Shown piece after piece: positions 31,456-43,947 of a stretch of DNA of 64,000 nucleotides. Below the pieces are notes generated by a model. The model searched no databases. It saw only the letters and a list, made by a program, of their open reading frames with translations, and was not told the origin of the DNA. Made by a program: the position numbers and the translations under genes. Position 1 is the stretch's first letter; every line of letters starts with the position of its first letter. The stretch comes from Ecdyonurus torrentis (lineage: Eukaryota; Arthropoda; Insecta; Ephemeroptera; Heptageniidae). The stretch is from contig OX439131.1 of the NCBI GenBank assembly GCA_949318235.1, positions 48,212,422-48,276,421 of the forward strand, given 5' to 3'.

Positions 31456-32861
31456 CAGTGGCAGTTCTACGTTTTTTGGGTCCGGGGACAGAAATCTGAC
31501 TGGGCCCCCTTTATAGATGCGCGAAGCGCTAATAGCCCTCCGCAGGCGTGATTTTTTATTTTTTTTTTAATTTTTTTTTACCACGTAACTATTTAGATTC
31601 AGTATAATTGTCAGTGCAGATAGCTTTTTAAGAAAAAAATAATTAATGTTCTTTTTATGTTATGATTTTTTAAAATTATTGTTTTTATTTTTTTAAAATA
31701 GAGGGGGGGAAAAATGCTAAATTTTAATTATTTTAGAATGAAATACAAATATTTATTACAGATAAAAAAAAAGTATACTGCATTCTTATACAAAAATTCA
31801 TAATGAAAAATCACTAATTTTTAATTACATTGCAGATTTAGGACAGATTAAGCGAATGGAAAAAATGCGTCCTAATTCTCATATTCTCAAAAAGCTATTT
31901 TTTTTTCTATTAGAATTATTTGCAAAATTCCAAAAGAAAAGTGTTGTTCATAAACCCTGTTCTCTTGCACAAAAAAAAAATGCACAATAACCAACGTTGA
32001 TCGTCATTATCATTTTAGGAGCAGAGGACAGGGTCAATTTGATGAATAGAAAGAGTGAAAATTTAGGAAGATCGAGCTAGTGTTTATTTATCATTGAAAA
32101 TTTTTCACTTATGCCAGGCCAAGAAGGGCGGCTAAAAATGTTTTCAGGGTAAAATTTTATTTCATATTCTAAAAGAAGACATTGTCCTAAATCAATTTAT
32201 TTGCAAACTTTTAAATGTTAAGTTCATTAAGCATTTCTATTAAAAAAAAATGAAGAATGTCGTCACGCAATACCTATGCATGCGGGCAGAGGAAAAAGTT
32301 ACCGACTGTAACATCATTTTAAGACTTTTAAAAATTAATTATAAATTCTCAATGAACTCAAAAATTAGAAATGTCCATATTTTATGTATATCGGCTTAGA
32401 ATATTGTCTTCTTTTAGAATAAAAATGCAATAAAATAACACCCTGAAAATTTTTTAGTCTTCATTATAATTCTAGTGGATAGTTTATTTTACCCTTTTAA
32501 ACCAGGGCAGCCTTTATTTAAAAAGATAAAAAAAATACTGAATAAAGTTGTAATTATTACTAGTTAATTAAGAGATATTGTATTTTATCTGTAGATTTAT
32601 ATGCTTCATTTTTTTTTTATTGTTTTTTTATATTATAATTTTGTTTGGATAATTTGTTTGTTAATTTTTTTGAAAATCCTTAAATTGGTTCATAAACTTC
32701 TTTCTCTTTTCTTCCCGTTCCTTAACTTTCTATTTTTTTTTTTTTTTTTTTTTTTTTTTGTTAGCTTTGAATTTTTTACATGTAGGCCTCGTCCCGGGCC
32801 CCCCAAACCTAGTGGGCCCGGGGATATCCACCCCTCAATCCCCCCTGTAGGACCGCCACTG
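31456..32861. mobile_element. 1.4-kb element with CAGTGGC terminal inverted repeats
   Basis: The left end CAGTGGCAGTTCTACG and the right end (inverse of CAGTGGCGGTCCTACAGG) pair. Both are followed inward by GGGTCCGGGG or GGGCCCGGGG and GGGCCCC-rich sequence. The interior is AT-rich with poly(T) at about 32740-32759, and includes a family-C segment near 32160-32460 (ACCGACTGTAAC, TCAATGAACTCAAAAATTAGAAATG). No transposase is seen. Confidence 0.6.
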
Positions 32862-33042
32862 CATAATGTTTGAAATGTGTGTAACATTGTGTGTAAATAA
32901 CATAGCTATGTAATTTTAAAAAGACTGTGAATTGATTTTATTTTATTATTGTTATTTAAAATAGTGACATATCAGCGAGTGTAAAGCCCAGTGTCTTCAC
33001 AGAAGGTAAGACAATAATTTATTTCACCAACAAATGTTCTTA

Positions 33043-33240
33043 TCATATATATATGTATATATTATATATATATATATATATTCACTATAGCGTCTAAATG
33101 TTTGACGTGAAATAATAACGAGCTCGTTGAACGTTCCATCTACATAGGATTTACTGTGTCACGTGGAACGTTTGGCGAATTAATAATAACTTCACTTTTG
33201 TCACATTTTGCTGCGATAGAGACGATAAGAACTTTTAAAG
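33043..33240. repeat. TA run and small foldback
   Basis: A short (TA)n run is followed by a degenerate foldback (TATAGCGTCTAAATGTTTGACGTG against CACATTTTGCTGCGATAGAGACGAT), related to 24725-24853. Confidence 0.45.
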
Positions 33241-33242
33241 GC

Positions 33243-33515
33243 ATAGGCCACATGAAAAGAAAATGTTTTTTTTAATCATTAAACACGAAATGGGAACTAC
33301 AAAACTGATAATAAATTTTTACTAGAATGTAATGTGGCCCCTTTACAAATAAAAAGTGTGAAAAAACTGTTAAGTATGCAAATACTATTGTATGAAAATG
33401 TTCGGGTTTGAAACCAAAACATTCTGATCCCTAGCTGCCTCAATACAGCTACTAAGTTTTTGAGACCAAATAATGTTGTTTATGTAAGTCCCATCAAAAG
33501 TGCTTTGTGATTTAA
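33243..33515. mobile_element. Family-B interspersed repeat, diverged copy
   Basis: It shares TAAACACGAAATGGGA, ACCAGAATGT-like, GTGAAAAAACTGT and TTATGTAAGTCCCATCAAA with the copies at 37241 and 43948. Confidence 0.6.
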
Positions 33516-33802
33516 ATGCTAAATTTTTTGTTGTCTATATATGTTAATGGAAAAAACGAAAGAATGAAAAAGACTCTTTGTAGATTTAAAGAAAGTTTAA
33601 TTTAAAAGATCTATTTTTTTTAATTATTATTTAATAAAAATTAAATGTGTCAAAAAAATTTAATGAATATAAGTAAATAAATATAATAAAATAATGATTT
33701 TTAAGCAATGATATTTTTATGTTTATTTATGAACAAAAATGTTTTATTGAAATTTCAAGCATAGATCAAACAACTATAGCACAAAAAAGGTGTTTTATAT
33801 CC

Positions 33803-33900
33803 TAATCTCGTGAGCGGACAATGACGTCATGCACAACTCGCTTGTTTTATGTACACGCTTGTGGACCAGGCAAGCTGTGACGTCAGTGTCCGCTCACGTC
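33803..33900. repeat. Hairpin with TGACGTCA in each arm
   Basis: CGTGAGCGGACAATGACGTCA pairs with TGACGTCAGTGTCCGCTCACG around a 45-base loop containing CGCTTG...CAAGC. It is probably a very short MITE. Confidence 0.7.
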
Positions 33901-34007
33901 TTTTTGAGAATGTAAAATAAATTTGAAATCAATGACTGTCGCCAAATCAACGTTGATTTTCAGGTTTGTAAGGATATTAGAAAAAAATTGTTGAACATTG
34001 AAAATTA

Positions 34008-34095
34008 GGGATACACAAGATGTATATATAGAAGGTGGTATAATTTGCCCTTTTTCTGTCGTCACCACCTTCTATATATACATCTTGGGGATACA
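34008..34095. mobile_element. 72-bp perfect palindromic micro-MITE with 8-bp target duplication
   Basis: Arms 34016-34039 and 34064-34087 are exact inverted copies (24 of 24, starting CAAGATGTATATATAGAAGG) around a 24-base loop. The element is flanked by the identical octamer GGGATACA at 34008-34015 and 34088-34095. The size of the duplication points to a hAT-type transposase acting in trans. Confidence 0.85.
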
Positions 34096-34339
34096 TTTAT
34101 AAATACATAAATAAGGGTTATACAATCGAATAACCCTTTCGAATAGTCCTTTTTGTAATTATTTTTATGGTTTGCATTAATTTGGGTAGAACGTTGGATA
34201 AAATATACTAAAAATTTGTCTTATTTATCAATAATATACAAAGTTAAACCGCTTATTACTATAGTAAACATGAAAACTTTACTAAAAACTGAAATCTTAA
34301 ATTTTTATTTCTAAAACATTAAACATAAGCTACTCGGCC

Positions 34340-34675
34340 AGACCTAACAACATGCACTTTTATTTTAATTGATAGAAAAATTGGACATTCAGTAACATTA
34401 TCTAATTTCATGATTACTATTACAAAAATGTAACTCTACAAAAGAGCTCTAAAATATTGTAAAGTAGTGAAAACCACATGCATGCACTATTGCTGACGTC
34501 ATGACTAGTGATGTTCAATAGAAAAAGTGTTGCGGGTTGCAGAAGTTGACAAATTTCTAATATGTTTAATGCGTCATGATTTCGAGTTCTTTGAACACAT
34601 AATTGTAGTTTTGGGAACCCTATTAAGTGTTATGAAATAAAAGTGCATGTTTTCTGGTCTGGAAAGTCAACTTAA
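34340..34675. mobile_element. Family-B related repeat with terminal inverted repeats
   Basis: AGACCTAACAACATGCACTT at the left pairs with the inverse of AGACCAGAAAACATGCACTT at the right. Inside, GTAAAGTAGTGAAAACC, TGACGTCA (34494) and GTGTTGCGGGTTGCA recall the family-B copies. Confidence 0.65.
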
Positions 34676-34814
34676 AGATTGAAGATTAAAAAAATATTCC
34701 TGTATTTTATAAAAAAAATATATACATTATTAATTCGTATCGGTTTAGGAACACAGTCTTCATGTGTTATATAAATTTATATATATATATATATATATAT
34801 AATTATATATATAT

Positions 34815-34934
34815 ATATAATATAATATAATATAATATAATATAATATAATATAATATAATATAATATAATATAATATAATATAATATAATATAATATAA
34901 TATAATATAATATAATATAATATAATATAATATA
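34815..34934. repeat. (TATAA)n pentanucleotide satellite
   Basis: About 24 units of TATAA, same phase and unit as at 28080-28352. Confidence 0.95.
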
Positions 34935-35284
34935 CATTAAAATAAGCTAAAAATTATAAATTGCTATATTGACCGCATTTTATTTTAGCAGCATTCACGC
35001 AGCCCGCAGTACCTAAAACACCCAGCAACCCCAAGTACATAAAATCTTAAAAAATATATAATTAAACTTTACTAACACAAAATACTTCATTGTGATTAAA
35101 AGATTATTTCAGGAATATAAAATTACAACCTTAAAATAATTTTGAGCGTCATATCATTTTTGGAACAAAGGCAGTTTTTTTTTTTTTTTTGTAAGTGTAA
35201 ATTTTGCCGTATAGTAGTTTTGTCTGATGAGTATTTTTTTTTTTTTTTTTTTTTAAGTCTAAAAGTTATACTATTTGGTAATTC

Positions 35285-35440
35285 ATTGAAAACTATACTC
35301 GACTCAAAAAAACTGAGTTACCTGCCGTTCGACCTTTTACGGTATCGTCCAGCCGCCCCCTTTCTCCTCAAATGTGACAATGGGTGATACTTTAGGCATG
35401 CCCGATTTTAATCGACTGAGGTTTTTTGAGTCGAGCATAG
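35285..35440. repeat. Short foldback with GACTCAAAAAA ends
   Basis: CTCGACTCAAAAAAACTGAG (35299) pairs with CTGAGGTTTTTTGAGTCGAG (35416). The GC-richer interior has no frame of note. Confidence 0.6.
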
Positions 35441-35590
35441 AGCGAATTTCATAAAATCTAATACACAACTTTTGCAATATCAATTTAACTTCTTTTTAGT
35501 ATTTTCTTGCTCTATGTTGGTTTGCTCTATGCTGACGATCAAGGCGTCAATAAGCTAGGCTTTACGCTGCTTAGTCTTAAGATATAAAAC

Positions 35591-35743
35591 GAGAAGAAGA
35601 AGAAGAAGAAGAAGAAGAAGAAGAAGAAGAAGAAGAAGAAGAAGAAGAAGAAGAAGAAGAAGAAGAAGAAGAAGAAGAAGAAGAAGAAGAAGAAGAAGAA
35701 GAAGAAGAAGAAGAAGAAGAAGAAGAAGAAGAAGAAGAAGAAG
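35591..35743. repeat. (GAA)n microsatellite, about 50 units
   Basis: An uninterrupted GAA run, the mirror-type purine tract that can form triplex DNA. The long Phe and Leu frames on the other strand are artefacts of it. Confidence 0.97.
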
Positions 35744-35990
35744 GAAAAAAAAATTTTGGTCGGTGACGTCACTAAGCTGACATGGATAAAACCTTGAGCT
35801 TGGCTTGTGTATCTTATTAGTAATTTTTGTCAAATATCCTCGATTGCCTTGGCGGCATCTGTATTTGGTTTGTATAACGTTAGCATTTATGTGAACGGCA
35901 CTTATTTTGAGGCGTGACCTCAAATCTTTACTCATATCAGTTTGCTTTGCTGCTTTCTGATGTCATAAAAAAACCACTATATATACAATG

Positions 35991-36455
35991 CAGAGTGTTT
36001 ATAAAAAAAAGGCACGATTTGAAACGCCTTAAAAATTAAGATGTTTTAATATTTTTCTCAAACTTTAAATATATCTAATTAAAACCAGAATCTTAAAAAA
36101 TTTCAACATATTTTTGAAATTTCAGCGTATCAAGTGGCTTGCGAGCTAGAGACAAAAATGAGAGACTTCCAAAATAGGGCCCTGACTGAAGTCAATTGAA
36201 CAGCTACAGCAAAAAAAAAAAATAATAATAAAAAAATAAAAAAAAAATAAATAAATAAAATTAAAATCCCTCATTTTTTTATCTTTGTCTCTAGCTCGCA
36301 AACCACTTGATGCACTTAAAATATAGAAAAAATATTAAAAAATATCAAAACTTACTTTTAGATTTTAATTAGATATATTGAACGTTTGTGAAAATTTAAT
36401 ACATCTTAATTTTTAAGGCGTTTAAAAATCATACCATTTTTTTATAAAAACCCTG
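35991..36455. mobile_element. 465-bp foldback MITE (CAGAGTGTTTATAAAA...CCCTG)
   Basis: Ends CAGAGTGTTTATAAAAA and TTTTTATAAAAACCCTG. The arms pair over about 200 bp (AAACGCCTTAAAAATTAAG; GGCTTGCGAGCTAGAGACAAA near 36132 against its inverse near 36284). It is the same family as the half-copy at 38958. Confidence 0.8.
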
Positions 36456-37240
36456 CATATTACATTGCGCCCTGTTCAGAAAACAATAATATCCTCTGAA
36501 AAAAGCCTCCTTTCTAGGCTTCATTATACAATATACGTTGATTTGGGACCTCGAAATTTAACTTAAATTTAAAACTCATTAACAAATTAAATACTACTGT
36601 TAATTTTGCATTATTTTCTATTAAACATGTTGTTTCTGAGTCTACTTTACTAACTGTCTATTATGCTTATTTTTATTCTTATTTGAAATTAAATATCATG
36701 TTTTGAGGAACAGAAGAAACAAAACTTGAAATTATACTTATACGAAAAAAAAAAAAAAAAAAAAAAAAAATCTTCAAGAACTTGAAATATTTGGATTCAT
36801 GTAGATGTAAATTTTCTAAATTTAAATTTTAAACAGTGTCTTCACTTTTGTTTTTTTATTTATAATTGTGCTTTATTTAAAAGAAATAATCCACAATTTT
36901 TTTTAAATAACAGTAATATTCATAACTCTTAACTATAACACACGAAATTCAATAAAGTTCGCAGTTCCAAAACACAAATCTAAAGTATAAGAAAGGAGCC
37001 CATATAACATGACAGCAAAAATTTATGACTGTCTATATATCATCAATACTTCGAAATGTAATTAAAAATACATTATTAAAAAACCTATTGAAATTTTTTT
37101 TAATATAATTATAAAGAATATGATACCTTATCCGGCTTATCCAAATACTTTTACCCCAACTAAAAAATTGATGAAATTGATGTACTATGTTTACCACACA
37201 CTCAAACTTGGAACATTTTACGTCTTTCATTAAGCATTGT
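36456..37240. other. AT-rich non-coding stretch
   Basis: Contains a poly(A) run at 36746-36770. There is no convincing gene; the 65-codon frame at 37033-37230 is not recognisable. Confidence 0.4.
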
Positions 37241-37560
37241 TAAAGCCATAGACCAGCACATTAAACTAATATGTACTTTTTAATGAATAAACACGAAATG
37301 GGATCTTCTAAACTGATGACAATTTTTACCAGAATGTTAATGTAGCCCCACAAGAGAGCTTGAAAATACTGTAAAGTATGAAAATTGCGTAAAAATTCAT
37401 GTTTATGACGTCAGAAACATGCATACATTAGTATGAAAAAGTTTGTGCGGGTTGCATAAATCGACTTTTCTTATCACTGCTACGGGGCTACTGTTTGGTT
37501 TTGAGACAAACTAAGTACGTTATTTATGTAAGTCCCATCAAATGTTTTGACCATGCCCCA
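37241..37560. mobile_element. Family-B interspersed repeat
   Basis: About 310 bp, closely matching 43948-44260 in the same orientation. Landmarks are TAAAGCCATA, AAACACGAAATGGGATCTTC, ACCAGAATGTTAATGTAGCC, TTTATGACGTCAGAAACATG, GTGCGGGTTGCATAAAT and GTTTTGAGACAAACTAA. No frame. Confidence 0.8.
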
Positions 37561-38042
37561 TGCTTGTTGTGACATTGTTATATGTTACTATGTCAACTGG
37601 CTGCAGGTCAATAACATTTATTATTCTTCTAAATAAATAAATAAATAATCGTCTTTATTCAAGAAGATGCAAAGGAAAAAAAATACAAGTTTTTGACAGG
37701 TCGAGGTTTAAGCCTGACAATCCGTCTGGCCCACTCTTACACCTAACCCCAACACAAAACATCAATGAATTTTTTTTTATTACATACAAAATTTTAATTA
37801 GAGGGAAATAATAATACTATACATAGCAAAAAAAATAATAATAACGATAATTATGTATCGATATATGGCAACAGATACAAAATTAGGTTTGAAAAAAATA
37901 GTGAATAAACGAAAGAAAGGGGAGGAAAAAAAAAAAAAGAAGAAAAACATTACTACATGCAAGCAAAGCTGTTCTTATTCTTGTTCTGAATTCTTATTAT
38001 TCTTATTATGACGTAAGGCTGCATGTCAGAATTTTTAATAAA

Positions 38043-38354
38043 TATAGGGTGTATGCGGATGACGTCATATTTATTACGCTTGGAGGCCATACTGGAGTAG
38101 TGAATAACATTGCTCGACATAGGACAAACTTCATTTAAGCCAATTTTTTTTGGGAAATTGGTTAATTTTTTGCTAATTGTTTTTTTTCTTACATACTTGA
38201 GATACTAATTCATCATATTTAAAGCATCAATGCTCCCAAAAATATTGCATATTAGTGTTTTTAAACTGGGAAAATGATTTTTTGTCCTATGCTACCCATG
38301 TTATTGAGTTCTCTAACATGGCGTCGACTTTAACATGAATGCATACACCCTATA
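38043..38354. mobile_element. Family-A MITE, copy 1
   Basis: Perfect 14-bp ends TATAGGGTGTATGC / GCATACACCCTATA. Inside are GATGACGTCATA, GGAGTAGTGAATAACATTGCTC and ACATGGCGTCGACTTTAACA. 312 bp. Confidence 0.85.
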
Positions 38355-38784
38355 CAAAATCAATGAAAGAGAGAAAATATTTTTTATTTAAAATATTACA
38401 AGTAGTAAAATTATGACAATCGTTTACAATTTTAATAAAGTTTTTGGTTTTACCTTTAATTCCTAATTGTTTAATAACTATAATATATATGTGTGGATTA
38501 TTTGTCATCTATTTTTTTAAGTTTTATTCCGTATTTATTTTGCGTAATGTCACATATTAGCAAATGCATAAAACTTGATTGATAAAACACACTAATCTCA
38601 TTGTGCAAGTTTTTATCATATCTGAGTGCCTCGCCTTGCCTTCATGGCGCCATCTACGTCATGATTGAGACGCATGGTACGTGTTAAATGAAAATCAAAC
38701 AAACATATTATAAACCAATTTATAAGAAGAAATGTTGCAATAAAACCCTAAGATGAGCCCCACTAAAGTAGCTGTTGCTTTCTT

Positions 38785-38956
<172 letters not shown>

Positions 38957-38957
38957 A

Positions 38958-39225
38958 CAGGGTGTTTATAAAAAAAAACTACACGATTTTAAACGCTCAA
39001 AACATTAAGAAAATTTAATAATTCTCAAATGTTGAAAATATGAAATTAAAGCCTAAATCTTGACATTTTTGAAAATAATTTTGAAATTTAAGTGCACCAA
39101 GTGGTTTGCGAGCTAGAGACAAAAATGTAAAAAAAGGCAGATTTCCAAAAAAAGTCCCATTTTTTCCTGCTGTAGATGTTCGATTGACTTCATTTTTGGT
39201 GCTTATTTTAGCTATATTTAAAAGT
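38958..39225. mobile_element. Half-copy of the CAGGGTGTTTATAAAA MITE
   Basis: It starts CAGGGTGTTTATAAA next to TA and shares AAACGCTCAAAACATTAAG and GTGGTTTGCGAGCTAGAGAC with the element at 35991. The other arm is missing; a poly(A) run follows at 39306-39333. Confidence 0.65.
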
Positions 39226-39298
39226 CACCTGAGGTCAAATAGGTGCCCTTACTCTTTTCTGGTGTTCTAAAGTTATGAAAAGTTAGGTATAGTTGACC

Positions 39299-39335
<37 letters not shown>

Positions 39336-39468
39336 GGTGTAAAGCAAATGTGAAAAAAAAAAATTATGATTTTAAAGCAGTTTGGATTATTTATTGTATA
39401 ATTTCTACATACATAAAGTCTCTATGTTTTAACTATACGTACTTTGGTTAACAAGGACAAGGAGCAGC

Positions 39469-39469
<1 letters not shown>

Positions 39470-39518
<49 letters not shown>

Positions 39519-39545
39519 TATATATATATATAATTATATATATAG
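39470..39545. repeat. (TA)n microsatellite
   Basis: TA run with two AATT interruptions. Confidence 0.95.
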
Positions 39546-39591
39546 ACACTAGCCAAAATGACAATGCTTAAATTTTTTTTAATTTATTTGT

Positions 39592-39900
39592 TATAGGGTG
39601 TATGCGGATGACGTCATATTTATTGCGCTTTGAGGCCATACTGGAGTAGTGCATAACATTGCTCAGCATAGGACAAACTTCATTTAAGCCAATTTTCTTT
39701 GGGAAATCAGTTAATTTTTTGGTTCTTGTTATTTTTCTCACATACTTGAGATACTAATTCAACATATTTACAGCATCAATGCTCTCAAAAATATTGCATA
39801 GTGTTTTTAAACTGGCAAAATGATTTTTTGTCCTATGCCATCCATGTTATTGAATTATCCAACATGGCGTCGACTTTAACATGAATGCATAGACCCTATA
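39592..39900. mobile_element. Family-A MITE, copy 2
   Basis: Ends TATAGGGTGTATGC / GCATAGACCCTATA; nearly identical along its length to copy 1, with TGACGTCA at 39609. Confidence 0.85.
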
Positions 39901-40163
39901 TAAAGGGAATCCTAATGACGTCATACTAAATATGCTTTGATCTTGGACGCCATAATGGATCAATGAGTAGCATTAATCCAGTAGAGGATAAACTTTTTTT
40001 CACCCCAGTTTGTGAGGTTACAGAAGGGTTGAATGACATAATATGTGTATGAATGATGGTCCCATCTCATCAATTTTACGTTTTCGATTCATTTATTTTA
40101 GACCTGGAGCCCTTTATTTGATTAAACATGGCGTCAGCTTAAACATGAATGTATAAACCCTAA
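39901..40163. mobile_element. Family-A MITE, diverged copy 3, abutting copy 2
   Basis: Begins AAAGGGAATCCTAATGACGTC and ends ACATGGCGTCAGCTTAAACA...AAACCCTA. Head-to-tail with copy 2 at a shared TATA. Confidence 0.7.
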
Positions 40164-40167
40164 ATAT

Positions 40168-40464
40168 ACACTCTAAAAATTGCATTTTTTACTGCAGTAA
40201 CGAATACTATCTTAATTAAAGATATACACTTTTAAGTTATTTTGAGTAGCTAAAATAATGCATTTTAGCAAAAATAGCGAATTTAAGTGGTTTTAAATGT
40301 TTTGAAGTTTTTTTGAGCTATTTTAAGTTAAAATGGCTATTTTTTATAATTTACTAAAATGCATTATTTTAGCTACCCATTAATAACTTAATTTAAAGTG
40401 TATATCTTAAATAAGTTATTAGTATTCGTACCTAAATAAGTAATGCAACAATTGTTAGAGTGTA
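40168..40464. mobile_element. 297-bp foldback MITE (TACACTCTAAAAATTG)
   Basis: TACACTCTAAAAATTGCATT pairs with AATGCAACAATTGTTAGAGTGTA. Inner AAAGATATACACTTTTAAGT and AGCTAAAATAATGCATTTTAG pair with their inverses near 40400 and 40350, so most of the element folds. Confidence 0.75.
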
Positions 40465-40622
40465 TTTTAATAAATATATATAACAAGTTTATGACAATGA
40501 CCAAAATATGGAATGCATGCATAAACACACATATGACGTCGCACGAAAAATACTAACTAAAAAGTTATTATATTTGGACTTAATTTTTTTTATAATAAAT
40601 CTCTTAGATATATATAGATATG

Positions 40623-40626
<4 letters not shown>

Positions 40627-40706
<80 letters not shown>
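40627..40706. repeat. (TA)n microsatellite
   Basis: Pure TA run followed by a CACACACACACA stretch near 40732-40743. Confidence 0.95.
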
Positions 40707-40709
<3 letters not shown>

Positions 40710-40743
40710 CTGTATTTTGTATATATAATACACACACACACAC

Positions 40744-41522
40744 AACGTTTTATAAAGTAAACGTAATACTGGACCGACTTGGACCGGAAATCTCTAAAAA
40801 AAGGGAATTATATAATTTCAAAATAATTTTTGTACATTATTTCTTTCCAATAAGACAAATACTAATTTATCAACATAATTTATGCTAACATGACATAAAT
40901 GCAGCATAAATTACGTAATTTATTCTCTCCGTGTAATGTAAACAGTTTTGTTATGCTGTAAGTATATATTAATAATAATAATAATAATTAACGGCTTTTA
41001 TTGGGCAAAATCAGGCATAATTAACAACCCAGTAACAACCTCTCAATTTAACCCAACTGTTGTGAGGAATGAACGGCTATGACATCACTAAGCATTGAAA
41101 TTTTTACGATAAAAAAGTTATAGTGACGTCATATAAGAGTTGAGACCGAATATAGAATAATAGAAAAACTTAAACCACATTTGTCCTATATGCTAAGCAA
41201 TATATTATGTTATTCTTTGCTATAGCATGGCGTCGAAGTGCATTCAGTGTGACGTATAATACGCAACGCACAATTAAAGAAAAAATAACTCAGGTAGAGT
41301 GTTTGCTCCCGTAACTATGACGTACAAGATACGAGACTGCATCACTGTACGTCAGGTAAAGATCCAGGGGGGAGTTCGTAAATACTACGTCACATAAACG
41401 ACAGTCAGGGTAGATAAAAATACTATACCTTCTCTAAACATTTTATAAACATTTTTACAACTTTTTTTTAACAAATCCGTATTGTACGCGTCAGGTGCAA
41501 TAGCAGAGGTTTTGTACTGCTG
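40744..41522. other. Non-coding stretch with repeat fragments
   Basis: It holds a short fragment ACTGGACCGACTTGGACCGG that recurs inverted near 49068. A CAGCATAAATTACGTAATTTAT end (40900-40925) recurs at 51710. A degenerate family-A piece lies at 41121-41260 (TGACGTCA at 41124, CTAAGCAATATATTATGTTATTC, AGCATGGCGTCGAAGT). No gene. Confidence 0.5.
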
Positions 41523-41706
41523 CACAGGCTCGGACTGGCCATAAGAGTAAGTCTGCAATAGCGGACGTGCCCCCCCCCCAGTTTGGAGGCCCCTAAGGCC
41601 CTAAAAGGGGTGTAACCAGGATGTTACGCCCCTTTTGTGGCCCCCATAGAGGGTGTTAACGCCCCTTTCACGGACGTGACCCCTTGAGTGCCAGTCCGAC
41701 CCTGTG
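41523..41706. mobile_element. GC-rich MITE with CAGGCTCGGACTGGCC ends
   Basis: CAGGCTCGGACTGGCC (41525) pairs with GCCAGTCCGACCCTG (41690). Inside, GGGGCGTAAC-type segments repeat in opposite directions. It contrasts sharply with the AT-rich surroundings. Confidence 0.7.
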
Positions 41707-43947
41707 GCTGCATGATTCATTTCTCACCCACTTAGTAAGAGAAAATGACATTTACAGCCAATGTCAAATGTCTGCTTTTGCACTCGTTTATATAATATGG
41801 TACGCCAGGTAGGGCTTTTGTATTTTGCACATATAATAAAATAGTTATATTTTGATATATGCTCCACTAAAGCATATTAAAGTAGGTATATTTTATAAGC
41901 TGTTTAAAAGAAAGACGCGCTTCAATAATAAAAAAATTACATACAGTCGCGGAGGGAAGAAAAATACTGCGTGCCTATAAAGTATGCAATGTTATGAGAG
42001 AGATGAAACTCCTCAAAAATAAATAATATATAGTTACTCTTTTCAGTAATTTTTTTATTGTTCGTAAGACAACATTAATTTATGTACTTTATAAATGTGA
42101 TAGAGACGTAAATTTTGCGCAAAAAATAATAATAATAAAAGAAGTTAAAAATACTATAGTATTATGTAGAGAGTAACAACACGTAATAAATTTGTTTAAT
42201 TGAATTGCCTTTTTGCAAAATTTATTTGTTTACGCGGACATTGTATTCAAGTTTGGAAAAAAAATTTATAAAAAAAAAGAATAAAAATGCTTTGCACGAT
42301 GATATAAACTGAAACTTAAATTTTGTGCATTATTGGAACTTGTTTAAAAAAAAAAGCAAGAGGTATAGCTATATATAAATTTTTTTTTAACGTTTCGAAT
42401 AATTTTGCAGCACCTATGTACCTATTCACGTAATTTTAGATATTCGATCGAGATGGCATTTATACTTATTCAAATATATTTATTATTATTTATCGCTTGC
42501 GTTTCCGCAAGAATTGTCTTAAGAAAGAGAGCAATGTATGTTTTTTTTTTTTTTTTTTTTTACATATTTTTGGCTGCAAAATTATTATTATTTGGACTTC
42601 GCTATTACGAAATTTCATTATAACGGGGGTTGCCTATGATTTTACATGTAAAATTCGCCGGTACCGGAGAAAATTACTTCGCTATAATGAAATTTCGCCA
42701 CATCGATTTTTATGACTGTATTAGTTTATTATATTTTTATTTTACCATATTAAGATATTTAAGAGTACAAAGAAATAAAAATGTGTTTAATTTATATGGT
42801 TACTGAATTTATTTGTATATTTTAATAAAATATAAAATCATATAATAATGGTATCAAAGTATGAATATGACAATAGTATTATAGTAAAATATTAATAATT
42901 GTCAACAAAAATTTTGCGCTTTTGCTTTTTATTTTACCTATGGGGGAGTTTCTCCTAACTGCATGCAGTCATATCTAAATCGGGCAGTCATAAAAAAGCG
43001 CTTAAAATCTTACTATTAAATAGACAATATTACTCAGTGGATGAATATTTACAGGACCAACTCTAATATTTTTTGTATCTAATATTTTCTTTAATATGTT
43101 GTGTAATGTTTGAATGTGTTTTATTGACAATCATTTCTAATTGTGTTTATATATATGTATATATAATGTACAATAACCTAAGCGGATACACTTTTGTGTA
43201 TTTTGATTGTAGGATGAAAGAAATGAATAAATATATTTTGAATTTTTGAATCTTTTTTTTCTCTCTCTCCCTTTCTCCCTATAATATCTATACCTCGCGC
43301 TGTTGCCGAATATTTTTATCGCATTAAGCGTTCAAATGTTTAATTATACGAATAAAAATTAGAATATATAAATTTTTTATGAAATTTTGGTGTAAAGCTA
43401 CTGTTTGTAATACTTCTCAACGCATATAAATAGTTTTTGAAACCCCTGAACTTTCTCTTTAATATTGAATCAATATCGTACAGTTGCAAACAAACTAGAC
43501 ACATTTTAATTTCAATTGGGGAAGAAAAAAAAAAAAAAAAAAGGCAATATGTTATATATACATTATAGCTTATTAAATATGTAGCAAAAAGTTGTACAAT
43601 AAGGAAAACTTCTCGCATAATCTGCATGGGTCTTCTTAGACTGATCGTTCATTGGCTGCTATATATATTTAGGTTAGTTTATTTATCTATACTGATGCTA
43701 GAAACTATGCTCTCATCGTATATACAGTACATTATATAAATAATGTATACAATGTATACACACGCACAGTCTGACGCGCGAGCTCACACACATTTCTTGT
43801 ATTTAGAATAGAACAAAGTCGCTATAATCATTACACAGAAAACTTAAATTTAAGAAATTATTCAGATTACATTATATGTAACTCTTCAGTGTACAACCCA
43901 ATAACTTTTTTGACAAAAGTTTACATAGTAACTGGTTACTATAAATT
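41707..43947. other. AT-rich non-coding stretch
   Basis: There is no convincing gene. At 42598-42710 TTCGCTATTACGAAATTTCATTATA and TTCGCTATAATGAAATTTCG form a small inverted/direct repeat of pogo-like look. Short pyrimidine runs at 43252-43280. Confidence 0.4.

Noticed and set aside
35539..35935. Poly-Phe and poly-Leu frames
   Set aside because: They are antisense readings of the (GAA)n tract.
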